From: Bradyrhizobium sp. BRP22
GTDB taxonomy: Bacteria > Pseudomonadota > Alphaproteobacteria > Rhizobiales > Xanthobacteraceae
Assembly (NCBI RefSeq): GCF_020194175.1
Contig: NZ_JADYVX010000005.1
Location: 1 to 64,000, forward strand
Length of the DNA stretch: 64,000 nucleotides
Direction of reading: 5' to 3'
The translations under genes were made by a program, and so were the position numbers. The notes under the pieces are model-generated. The model searched no databases. It was not told the DNA's origin and saw only the letters and a program-made list of their open reading frames with translations. Below, one piece after another: positions 1 to 6,851 of this stretch (positions are counted from its first letter, which is position 1; each line of letters opens with the position of its first letter).

Positions 1-118
1 TTTGGCGGTTTTTGATCGGTTTCCGTTCGTGGTCGGGCGATCGCCTTGCCGAGCTAAACACTTGAAATTCAATCACATTGATCGCGACATCCCGGTCCAA
101 GCCGAAGATGCGTCAAAG
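1..118. other. left-edge sequence beyond the comEC breakpoint
   Basis: ComEC coding sequence stops matching its family at about base 118. The DNA to its left shows no recognisable gene, inverted end or RNA in the stretch available. It could be the end of an insertion, a rearrangement junction or a contig edge; the window is too short on this side to tell. Confidence 0.4.
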
Positions 119-1344
119 TTCTGGAAGCTCGGATGCACAAGGGCCTCCGGCGCGATCGCGAGCACGATCATGGCCGCGACAGCGAGCGTCCGGAACGTCA
201 CCGCGCGGCGGTCGACCATGATGGCGATCAGCACCACCGCGGTCATGAAGAACGAACGCTGCGTCGCCACCTCCGCACCCGACAGCAGGAGATAGAAGGC
301 GGCAGCGACCAGCGCCGCCGCGGCGGACCATTTCTTGATCGGGAACCGCACAGTGAGCACTGGGAACAGCGCGAGCAACGCTCGCACCGCGAAGAAGACC
401 ACACCGGCGACAACAGCCATGTGGTAGCCCGAGATCGAGAGCACGTGGCCAAGCCCGGAGATAAACATCGCGTCATTCACCGGCTCGGAGATGGCATCGC
501 GCCGGCCGGTCAGGAGCGCGGTCGCGATCGCGCGATTGTCGCCTTCGAGCACGTTGCGGATGCGCGCGTCGATCGCATCGCGCATGCCCTGCATGAACGC
601 CGCATAGCGCAGCGCGAGCCCGCGGCTCTCCGGCGGCGCCGTCGTCTTGATCGCGCCGAGCACGAAACCGGAGGCGCCGATGCCCTGGAAATAGAGATCG
701 CGGCCGAAATCGTAGCTGCCGGGCCGCAGAGGCGAGAGCGGCGGCTGCAGCCGCGCCTTCAATTCGACGAAGCTGCCGACTTCAGGGGCAGTGCCCTTCT
801 TCACCGACAGCCGAACGCGCTCGAGCTTCGGCGCGCCGCGCTGGCTTTCGATAGTTGCGACGCGCAGCACGAAGCGGTCGGTGCGCTCGCGGATGTCGCG
901 CGTCTCGACAAATCCGGTGAGCGACGCCGAAAACATCGGCTGCGCCAGCACGGCATGCGCGACCCGCGCGGTTCGCCAGGTGGCAACCGCAAAACCCGTG
1001 GCAACGGCGGCAAGCAGGACCGCGGCAACGAACGCCTGTCGTCGCCTGAGCACGAACGCGAGCACGCACAGCGCGATTGCGACGATCGCCGCGACTGACA
1101 GCACCGGCTCATGGTCGGCGGCGAAGTAAAGCGCGATGCCGCTGCCGAACGCGACCGGCACCCAAGGCAGGAGCCGCCCGGCGCCCGCTTCGGCACGGGC
1201 CCACTGCCGCAATGTCTCGACAATCGGCGGCCAGGCACCGACGCTGATCGGGGCATATCCACCCGCCGGCGCCACAGCCTCGCGCGGCGGCCAGGTGCCG
1301 GCATAGCCGCGCCTGCCGCCCGGCGTCCTGCCCTCATCCGCCAT
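73..1344 (-). pseudogene. comEC: ComEC/Rec2 family DNA-uptake channel, 3'-truncated
   Basis: The 423-residue product carries the N-terminal half of ComEC, the inner-membrane channel that passes single-stranded DNA in natural transformation. It has two early hydrophobic segments (about residues 60-120), the DUF4131-like soluble part, and the competence-domain core with the family signature GLGHVLSISGYHMA near residue 300. Family members are roughly 700-780 residues and have further membrane helices and often a C-terminal metallo-beta-lactamase domain. Here the frame leaves the family after HPSFQ (about base 118) and ends after 15 unrelated residues. An IS1595 element also sits only 52 bp upstream of the start and may cut off the promoter. 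I infer a non-functional remnant, unless the left edge is an assembly artefact. Confidence 0.75.
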
Positions 1345-1395
1345 GCTGCGCCCTGGAATACCCCTGTTTCGGCAAAACTACCGGAAGCAGGTATC

Positions 1396-1403
1396 AGCGG
1401 GAT
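1396..1403. repeat. 8-bp target-site duplication, left copy
   Basis: AGCGGGAT directly precedes the left inverted end at 1404 and recurs directly after the right inverted end at 4131-4138. Eight base pairs is the duplication length known for the IS1595 family, so this fixes the element boundaries. Confidence 0.9.
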
Positions 1404-1433
1404 GGGAATATTATACTTCACGTACCCAGACGG
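1404..1433 (+). repeat. left terminal inverted repeat of the IS1595 element
   Basis: Thirty bases that match the reverse complement of 4101-4130 at 25 positions. The shared parts include ATATT, TACTT and CGTACCCAGA. A TTCACG within it could act as an inward -35 element. Confidence 0.92.
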
Positions 1434-1507
1434 GCCGCGGTCGCTCGCCTCTAGGATGTGATATGCGTCACTTGCCGTAAAAGCTGAATCGCGATAGCTT
1501 TAACGGC

Positions 1508-1822
1508 GTGGGGGAGAATTTAGAATTGGCAGCGTTGTTCTATGCGTCCCAGTATTTCTGGGCGGCCATGCTTGGCGCGTTTGTTCTCTACATGCTAAAT
1601 AAGTTGAACAATCGGCAACCATTCTCGTTGTTTAATGCGATCCAGGTTCCGACCGATGGCCGCCCTGTGTTGACGTTCATCGATATGATACTCTCATCTG
1701 GCCTTGGTGCTGGGATTGTTTTGCTGCTAACAAAGGCTAACTCTACCTCCGAAGCGGTGACAGGAGGGCTCGGCCTTACGGGCATCCTCTCTGCGATAGG
1801 GAAGAACAGCAATGAGCAGTGA
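1508..1822 (+). CDS. small membrane protein, IS passenger gene A
   Basis: I do not recognise this 104-residue protein. It has two hydrophobic segments, about residues 8-30 and 60-78, joined by a polar loop containing NKLNNRQPF, and a small-residue C-terminus ending KNSNEQ. The reading frame opens at a GTG (1508). An in-frame TTG at 1526 has a better-placed purine-rich site (GGGGGAG at 1510-1515) and may be the true start. Its 3' end overlaps the next gene by 11 bases, which points to translational coupling. It lies inside the IS1595 element, with lower GC than the chromosome around it. It could be a holin-like or toxin-like pair with its neighbour, but nothing in the sequence proves that. Confidence 0.6.
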   Translation: MGENLELAALFYASQYFWAAMLGAFVLYMLNKLNNRQPFSLFNAIQVPTDGRPVLTFIDMILSSGLGAGIVLLLTKANSTSEAVTGGLGLTGILSAIGKNSNEQ

Positions 1823-2018
1823 AGTTGAGAAGACGGTTGGAAGCGCCGCCGGCATCGCATCGCTGGCCGCTGCTGTCGTTGTTGCTAATACTGCTGCCCC
1901 TGCGATCGCTACCATTACCGCGCTGGGTTTGGGCGCCGCGATCACTGGCGCGGCGCTATATCACAAGCTCTCGTCCGAGAGGTCGGACACCTCGCCCAAG
2001 GACACCTCTCGCAAATAA
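1812..2018 (+). CDS. small hydrophobic protein, IS passenger gene B
   Basis: A 68-residue protein with a hydrophobic Ala/Ile/Thr-rich stretch over residues 10-50, probably two short membrane passes, and a polar charged tail (SSERSDTSPKDTSRK). The ATG is preceded by AGGGAAG at a normal distance and lies inside the end of gene A, so the two are almost certainly co-translated. The stop codon runs straight into an intrinsic terminator, closing a two-gene unit separate from the transposase. I know no named family for it. It may form a complex with gene A in the inner membrane. Confidence 0.6.
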   Translation: MSSEVEKTVGSAAGIASLAAAVVVANTAAPAIATITALGLGAAITGAALYHKLSSERSDTSPKDTSRK

Positions 2019-2039
2019 GGTCCGCCTCGGACCTTTTCT
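2018..2039 (+). terminator. intrinsic terminator of the IS small-gene pair
   Basis: A perfect 7-bp stem AGGTCCG/CGGACCT with a 3-base loop is followed by a short T tract (TTTTCT). It begins on the last base of the stop codon of gene B and insulates the pair from the transposase gene. Confidence 0.8.
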
Positions 2040-2040
2040 A

Positions 2041-2062
2041 TATACTTGACGTACCCAAACTG
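2041..2062 (+). repeat. internal copy of the IS end sequence
   Basis: These 22 bases match the inner part of the left end at 19 of 22 positions, in the same orientation (TATACTT then ACGTACCCA). It lies 36 bp before the transposase start. It may be a relic of a former left end before the small-gene pair was captured, or a transposase binding site for autoregulation. Confidence 0.65.
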
Positions 2063-2074
2063 ATCCGATAGATT
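2046..2074 (+). promoter_or_regulatory. candidate transposase promoter inside the internal end copy
   Basis: TTGACG at 2046-2051 and TAGATT at 2069-2074 are separated by 17 bases and lie just ahead of the transposase gene. The -35 hexamer is part of the internal end-like sequence, so transposase binding there would be expected to repress its own gene. This is a motif-level prediction. Confidence 0.4.
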
Positions 2075-2097
2075 TTGGATTAGCAAGGGGATGCGTC

Positions 2098-3024
2098 ATG
2101 AAGTCTGTTCTTTCCGCAAAGCACTTCCACGACGAAGAGGCCGCCTACGCTTTCGTTGAGGCGCGCCTATGGCCGAACGGCCCTGTCTGCCCGCATTGCG
2201 GAGGCGTTGAGCGCATTTCCAAGATGGAGGGCAAGAGCACCAGGATTGGCACTTACAAGTGCTACCAGTGCCGCAAGCCGTTCACCGTGAAGGTTGGTAC
2301 CATCTTCGAGGCCAGCCACGTCCCAATGCGCCATTGGCTGCAAGCTATCTTCCTGATGACTTCCAGCAAAAAGGGCATCAGCAGCAACCAGCTTCACCGC
2401 ACCCTTGGATGCACCCTCAAAACCGCTTGGTTCATTTCCCATCGCATTCGCGAAGCCATGCGGGAAGGCGGCTTGCTCCCGCCCATGGGCAGCAACGGTA
2501 AGGTTGTCGAGGCCGATGAAACCTTCATCGGCCGTCTCGAAGGCCAGAAGAAGGGCAAGGCCGCTTGGGCGCATAAGAACGTGGTCCTTACGCTTGTCGA
2601 GCGCGGCGGATCGGCCCGCAGCTTCCATATCGATGGCGTAATGCATGCCGATATCGCCCCGATCCTGCGCGCCAACTTGGCCCGCGAAGCCCAGTTGATG
2701 ACCGACAAGGCCGCTGGCTACAAAATCGTTGGCCGCGAGTTCGCCAGCCATGATGCCGTGGACCACAGCAAGGACGAATACGCCCGTTACGAGGGCGAGA
2801 AAGTCATCTCGACCAATACGGTTGAGGGCTACTATTCAGTCTTCAAGCGCGGCATGAAAGGTGTGTACCAGCATTGCAAGGAGAAGCATCTGCACCGATA
2901 TTTGAGTGAGTTCGATTTCCGCTACTCGAACCGCGTCGCGCTCGGTGTGGATGACGTTGCCCGAGCTGATAAGGCATTGCGCGGTGTTGTCGGCAAGCGA
3001 TTGACCTATAGGACGACTAACTAG
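2098..3024 (+). CDS. IS1595-family (ISXO2-like) transposase
   Basis: This 308-residue DDE-type transposase should cut and join the element ends. An N-terminal zinc ribbon uses C31/C34 and C55/C58 (CPHC, CYQC). A helix-turn-helix-like segment follows around residues 78-118. The catalytic domain has D140 (VVEADET), D203 (MTDKAAGY) and the N240/E243 block (STNTVEGYYSVFKRG), then the family's conserved HRYLSEFDFRYSNR. The length and an unbroken frame indicate a functional enzyme. It is the only transposase gene in the element, and the matching inverted ends and 8-bp duplication fit its family. Confidence 0.95.
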   Translation: MKSVLSAKHFHDEEAAYAFVEARLWPNGPVCPHCGGVERISKMEGKSTRIGTYKCYQCRKPFTVKVGTIFEASHVPMRHWLQAIFLMTSSKKGISSNQLHRTLGCTLKTAWFISHRIREAMREGGLLPPMGSNGKVVEADETFIGRLEGQKKGKAAWAHKNVVLTLVERGGSARSFHIDGVMHADIAPILRANLAREAQLMTDKAAGYKIVGREFASHDAVDHSKDEYARYEGEKVISTNTVEGYYSVFKRGMKGVYQHCKEKHLHRYLSEFDFRYSNRVALGVDDVARADKALRGVVGKRLTYRTTN

Positions 3025-3038
3025 TCAGGGACCGCCAT

Positions 3039-3224
3039 ATGGCAAAAGCCGCCGCTCCCCCAAAGGGGAAAAAGGCAAAGCCTAAGCTAAGTGACAAAGA
3101 GCAATCCGAGCGGTTTATAGAGACCGCTAGGGAGCTTGGCGTTGATGAAAGCGGGGAGCAATTCGAGAGAGCATTTCGAAAGATAGTCCCTACTCGGAAA
3201 GGTGTTCGGACAGAATCTTCATAA
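3039..3224 (+). CDS. 61-aa basic protein downstream of the transposase
   Basis: A short, charged protein starting 14 bases after the transposase stop, with AGGGA upstream of its ATG, so it is likely co-transcribed with the transposase. The N-terminus is lysine/proline-rich (residues 1-17). The rest looks like one or two amphipathic helices containing SERFIETARELG. My impression, unverified, is that similar short proteins accompany other IS1595-like transposases, suggesting an accessory or regulatory role. Its last 35 bases overlap the end of the convergent HEPN-like gene, so the two messages are antisense to one another at their 3' ends. Confidence 0.65.
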   Translation: MAKAAAPPKGKKAKPKLSDKEQSERFIETARELGVDESGEQFERAFRKIVPTRKGVRTESS

Positions 3225-4089
3225 ACGAGCCCACGTGCTCATAGATGCTCTTGGCCTCCAGGGTGTCGTAAGGACGCTTGTTGTGGCTGACGTAGTTGCG
3301 CCAGCCGTCCTTGAAGTAACCGATTTCTGCTGCGGCTCGACTTAGATATTCCAGCTTTGCGTCCTTATCCGGCTTTAGAAGACCGGGTATGCCGTTTCTT
3401 CTCCACTCTCCAAGGACGCTCTCAATCTGATTCAGAATGTCGTTCCATTGCTGGACGTCAAAGGACTTGCCAACCTCGCGTGCCACGACACGGATGCCGA
3501 TCTCCACGGCTCTCATGGCATGGAAAACAGCAGCGGTTCCCTTCCCCAACGAGATGCATTGCGCCGCATCCTTCAATTCTTGATTGGCGGATGGAAAGGC
3601 TCCTGCCATCTGGGAGCCGAACGGCTCCTCGCGCTCGAAAAGTTCGGCATCTTGCTTATCGAGAAAGAGAAAGAATTTCTCGTTGAGTTCCGCAGCAACT
3701 TTCCAACGCAAGGCTGCAAAGCCGTCAGCCAACTGAAGTCTTGTCCACCTATCAGCGTGATTCCAAATGTGCTGTATTTCCAATTGGCAAGCCGTCAGAC
3801 CCAGCGGCTTTAACTCGTCCATCAAGGGGCCTATTGTCGCCCAAATCCACTTTCGGCCAGCTTCAGTTGTGAGTGCGGCCGAACTGTCATTGGCCCACAG
3901 TGGCTCACCGAGGCTCTTCATTTGCGGCTCCAGCGGCCGCTCCTCCGGGCGCAAGTGGCCGCACAGCTCTTTCTCGAACCGCTCGATGTGGCTGAGCCGG
4001 ACAATCAGCAACCGCACGTCGAATTTGATCATAAGGTCCCAGAGGCTACAAAGCTCGCCGGGATGCAGCTCCCCAGCAGCGCTACTCAT
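3190..4089 (-). CDS. HEPN-like protein carried by the IS1595 element
   Basis: An all-alpha protein of 299 residues from the ATG at 4089. An upstream in-frame ATG at 4104 lies inside the inverted end but lacks a ribosome site, whereas the 4089 start has GGCTGGGG before it. The C-terminal part contains FHAMRAVEIGIRVVAREVG, then a loop, then WRNYVSH: an R-x4-H motif (R269-H274, numbered from 4104) of the kind used as the RNase active site in HEPN domains. The long N-terminal half is helical and unassigned. HEPN proteins act as toxins, abortive-infection effectors and RNases. Applying that here is inference from one motif and the fold-like pattern. It is the cargo gene nearest the right end. Confidence 0.6.
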   Translation of the reverse strand: MSSAAGELHPGELCSLWDLMIKFDVRLLIVRLSHIERFEKELCGHLRPEERPLEPQMKSLGEPLWANDSSAALTTEAGRKWIWATIGPLMDELKPLGLTACQLEIQHIWNHADRWTRLQLADGFAALRWKVAAELNEKFFLFLDKQDAELFEREEPFGSQMAGAFPSANQELKDAAQCISLGKGTAAVFHAMRAVEIGIRVVAREVGKSFDVQQWNDILNQIESVLGEWRRNGIPGLLKPDKDAKLEYLSRAAAEIGYFKDGWRNYVSHNKRPYDTLEAKSIYEHVGSFMKILSEHLSE

Positions 4090-4100
4090 GGTAGCCCCAG

Positions 4101-4130
4101 CCATCTGGGTACGGCAAGTACAATATGCCC
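4101..4130 (-). repeat. right terminal inverted repeat of the IS1595 element
   Basis: Reverse complement of the left end with five mismatches in 30. It includes the alternative upstream ATG of the HEPN-like gene (4102-4104), so that gene's 5' signals lie in or next to the transposon end. Confidence 0.92.
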
Positions 4131-4138
4131 AGCGGGAT
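4131..4138. repeat. 8-bp target-site duplication, right copy
   Basis: AGCGGGAT, identical to 1396-1403. Together they reconstruct the pre-insertion sequence, in which one copy would have been followed directly by agcggaacagatg. Confidence 0.9.
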
Positions 4139-4497
4139 AGCGGAACAGATGCGGAATACGGAGGAAAGAAACGTCGCGCCGGCGTCCTCCCGATCCCAAC
4201 GCTGGTTCTTCAGCCGACCTCAGGCCCGATTGAGCCGAAAGTCTCATAAGGCTGCAGTCCCATTGAGGACTAGACTGCAGTCACGCCTCCGCCCGTACCA
4301 ACGGCAAAGAGGCAGTGGTGGCTCGCGGTTTGAGAACCGCTGGAGCCGTTCTCAGGTGGTTCAAGGCTTCCCTGAGACAGGCGTTGCGGACGCAACTCGC
4401 AAATTAAGCCTGTAGCGTCGCGCATCACGCGTACTCCGCGAGCAAACAGAGCGCTGAAAAACGCGAGGAGACGTCTTTGAACTAATGGGAGCAGCAC
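4139..4497. other. intergenic stretch between the IS and the MHS transporter
   Basis: No supported gene was found in 359 bp. It has imperfect inverted sequences, for example CTGCAGTC twice near 4256-4282 and GCGGTTTGAGAACCGC near 4325-4341, that may reflect regulatory or decayed mobile DNA. The last bases provide GGGAG as ribosome site for the transporter at 4498. Confidence 0.5.
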
Positions 4498-5826
4498 ATG
4501 GCAATTCAAGTACCGAGTGATTTTCGCCGCGTGATTGTCGCTGCGTCGGTCGGAAACATCATCGAATGGTATGATTTCTATATCTTCGGCAGCCTGGCCG
4601 CCGTTCTGTCGGTCAAGTTCTTCGAGCAATCCCACCCCGTCGCAGCCCTGCTGAGCACCATCGCCCTGTTCACCGCAGGATTCCTGATCCGTCCGCTCGG
4701 AGCATTCCTTTTTGGATGGATGGGCGATCGCGTGGGCCGTAAGTATACGTTCCTCATTACGCTCACCGGAATGGGGCTGGGGACGGGCGCGATCGGCCTG
4801 ATTCCGACCTACCAGTCGATCGGTCTCACGGCCGCGTTCCTGCTGTTCGGCCTGCGCATGATCCAGGGCCTGTGCCTGGGCGGCGAATATGGCGGCGCCA
4901 TCACCTATGTCGCAGAGCACGTGCCCGACGACAGACGCGGCTACTACACCGGCTGGCTCCAGACCTCGCCGACGCTCGGGATCGTGGTATCGCTGGCGGT
5001 GATCATTCTGACCCGGACCTACTTCGGCAATCAGGCCTTCGACGAATGGGCATGGCGCGTTCCGTTCCTGCTCTCGTTCCTGCTGGTGGCCATCGCCATC
5101 TACATCCGCCTGCAGCTCCAGGAGACGCCGATCTTCCAGGAGATCAAGGCCCGCGGGCAGATGACCAGGAATCCCTGGAAGGAGGCGTTCCTTAGCGCGA
5201 ACGTCAAATACATCGGTATCGCCATCATCGTCCTGATCGGACAGGGCGTGGTCTGGTACAGCGGTCAGTTCTGGGCGCTGTACTTCCTGCAGCAGGTCTC
5301 CAAGGTGGACCCGCTGACCTCGGCCTACATCGTCGGGGCTGCACTGCTAATTGCGACGCCGAGCCTGATCTTCTTCGGCTGGCTGTCGGACCTGATCGGC
5401 CGCAAACCGGTGATCCTGGGAGGCATGCTGCTTGCCGCGATCACCTACTATCCGCTGTATCTGTGGCTCGGAACGGTCACGCAGCCCGGGAACATCAACT
5501 ATCCGATCGCGATCTTCATCATCTTCATCCTCGTCTGTTACGTCGGGATGGTGTACGGGCCGGTCGGCGCGTTCCTGGCGGAATTCTTCCCCAGCAGGAT
5601 CCGGTACACGTCAGTGTCGGTGCCGTATCACATCGGCAACGGCTGGGGCGGCGGCTTGGTGCCATTCATCACCTCGGCCGCTTTCGCCGCCACCGGCAGC
5701 GTCGGCTACGCGCTGATCTATCCGATCGTCGTTCCTGCGGTCTGCTTCGTGCTCGCCGTTTTCCTGATGCCGGAGACACGCAAGATCAGCATCTGGGAGC
5801 CGGTCGAACCGAGAACCGCATCGTGA
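4498..5826 (+). CDS. MFS transporter of the metabolite:H+ symporter (MHS) type
   Basis: A 442-residue inner-membrane carrier with about 12 membrane helices. It has the MHS N-terminal signature GNIIEWYDFYIFG (residues 19-31), the MFS loop motif GDRVGRK near residue 77 and the helix-4 signature LGGEYGGAITYVAEHVP. A second loop motif, SDLIGRKPVI, lies in the C-terminal half, with a PETR motif after helix 12. Relatives (ShiA, KgtP, ProP) take up organic acids or compatible solutes with protons, so substrate cannot be assigned. GGGAG six bases before the ATG supports the start. It stands alone, convergent with the SPW gene across a strong hairpin. Confidence 0.88.
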   Translation: MAIQVPSDFRRVIVAASVGNIIEWYDFYIFGSLAAVLSVKFFEQSHPVAALLSTIALFTAGFLIRPLGAFLFGWMGDRVGRKYTFLITLTGMGLGTGAIGLIPTYQSIGLTAAFLLFGLRMIQGLCLGGEYGGAITYVAEHVPDDRRGYYTGWLQTSPTLGIVVSLAVIILTRTYFGNQAFDEWAWRVPFLLSFLLVAIAIYIRLQLQETPIFQEIKARGQMTRNPWKEAFLSANVKYIGIAIIVLIGQGVVWYSGQFWALYFLQQVSKVDPLTSAYIVGAALLIATPSLIFFGWLSDLIGRKPVILGGMLLAAITYYPLYLWLGTVTQPGNINYPIAIFIIFILVCYVGMVYGPVGAFLAEFFPSRIRYTSVSVPYHIGNGWGGGLVPFITSAAFAATGSVGYALIYPIVVPAVCFVLAVFLMPETRKISIWEPVEPRTAS

Positions 5827-5880
5827 CGAAATAGCCTTCGCCGGGCCGTGACGCTTTGCGCTCCGAACGATTCCCCTGCC

Positions 5881-5905
5881 CCGGCCGCCAGCAGATGGCG
5901 GCCGG
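5881..5905. terminator. hairpin between the convergent MHS and SPW genes
   Basis: A perfect 10-bp GC-rich stem CCGGCCGCCA/TGGCGGCCGG with a 5-base loop. There is no T tract on either side, so it may end transcription from both sides only weakly or with Rho. Confidence 0.5.
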
Positions 5906-5929
5906 TGCTACGCACGGTCAACTCAGTCG

Positions 5930-6301
5930 TTAGCCGGCTCGGTGATGCCAGCGATCGTGCCACCAGGTCGTGAAATCCTCGTCAGTCGCCAGCTCCCAGC
6001 CGGCGAACAAGATCACCAACAGTCCTGACAGCACGCTGCTTACCGTGGCTGGTCCTGCCTCGTAGCCGACCGTCCAAGGTGCCAGCACGAGAGCCAGGCC
6101 GAGCAGCATCTCTCCCCACTCCTCCAGATAGGATGGAATGACAAATGCCTCCACGGCAAACAGCACGACTGCCAACCCGAGCGCAATAGTTATCCAGACA
6201 GCCGCCGCCCCGGAGAAGTCCAGGACGAATGGCGACAGGACCAGCCACACGCCGACCAACAGGCTGGCAGCGTCCTGCCAGTGTTGAATGCGCATGCGCA
6301 T
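5930..6301 (-). CDS. SPW repeat membrane protein
   Basis: A small integral membrane protein of about 123 residues with four hydrophobic segments arranged as two copies of a pair. Each copy carries an SPW-type signature: VWLVLSPFVLDF near the N-terminus and LVLAPWTVGYE near residue 70. The tail is rich in Trp and His (WWHDRWHHR). The ATG at 6301 has GGGAGG eight bases upstream. A GTG at 6310 lies within that site and is a less likely start. The biochemical role of the family is unknown. Confidence 0.82.
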   Translation of the reverse strand: MRMRIQHWQDAASLLVGVWLVLSPFVLDFSGAAAVWITIALGLAVVLFAVEAFVIPSYLEEWGEMLLGLALVLAPWTVGYEAGPATVSSVLSGLLVILFAGWELATDEDFTTWWHDRWHHRAG

Positions 6302-6554
6302 GATGCTCACCTCCCCTCTTTCATTGGATGTGGTGGGTCACGGTTGGAAAAGGCATCCGTTCAACCTGCGATGTGTTGCCGCTGCTATCCGGAGCCATCG
6401 TCCGATCCTGGCGAGCGCATCACCCGGAAGCAGTCTTGCAAGTGCGCCGCAGCAGGATGCAGACTGCGTGCGCTTGACGAGGTGTCAGCGTCTACGGCTC
6501 TCAGCCCGGCCGAACCTCACGGTTGCGCTCAGGGAACGAGCGGAGGATGACGCC

Positions 6555-6737
6555 ATGCGAGAAATCGAAATCCACGATTATGCGCGGCAGTTGCTGGAAG
6601 CGCATGGCGCCAAGGCCATTGCAGAAGCTGCCCAGAACGCCATCGAGCTCGAGGCCAGAGGCGACGTCGAACTGGCCAGAACCTGGCGGCATATCGAAGA
6701 CGCCATGAAGCTCATGCGCGGGCCGCACCAAAGCTGA
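6555..6737 (+). CDS. conserved small hypothetical protein (60 aa)
   Basis: Starts at an ATG with GGAGG exactly eight bases upstream. The frame is open further upstream but without initiation signals. The product is a soluble, largely helical protein (HDYARQLLEAHGAKAIAEAAQNA..., then a Trp-Arg-rich segment LARTWRHIEDAMKLM). I associate such proteins with rhizobia but know no function. It is divergent from the SPW gene and 114 bp ahead of the glutamine synthetase gene, possibly in one transcript with it. Confidence 0.65.
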   Translation: MREIEIHDYARQLLEAHGAKAIAEAAQNAIELEARGDVELARTWRHIEDAMKLMRGPHQS

Positions 6738-6851
6738 AGCCGCCGGCGCGGCTACACCTAGCGTGGAGCAGAATCCAGCGCAGACCGCCAGGTCGCGGCC
6801 GAACGGCGATGGGACCTTCAAAATAAGGCTCTCCAGGACAGGAGCGAAGCC

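Larger units (their letters stand above)
1404..4130 (+). mobile_element. IS1595-family element with passenger genes (2,727 bp)
   Basis: The element is bounded by 30-bp inverted ends (1404-1433 and 4101-4130) that match at 25 of 30 positions, both starting GGG and sharing the block CGTACCCAGA. It is flanked by perfect 8-bp direct repeats AGCGGGAT. Contents in order: two overlapping small membrane-protein genes with their own terminator, the transposase, a 61-aa basic protein, and a convergent HEPN-like gene that starts at the right end. Simple IS1595 members are about 0.7-1.1 kb, so roughly 1.7 kb is cargo. The intact duplication and ends suggest a fairly recent insertion. It landed 52 bp upstream of comEC. 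Confidence 0.92.

Noticed and set aside
4139..4497. A small gene between the IS and the MHS transporter (open frame 4125-4415)
   Set aside because: No ribosome site, low-complexity Ser/Arg product, and it would begin inside the IS end.
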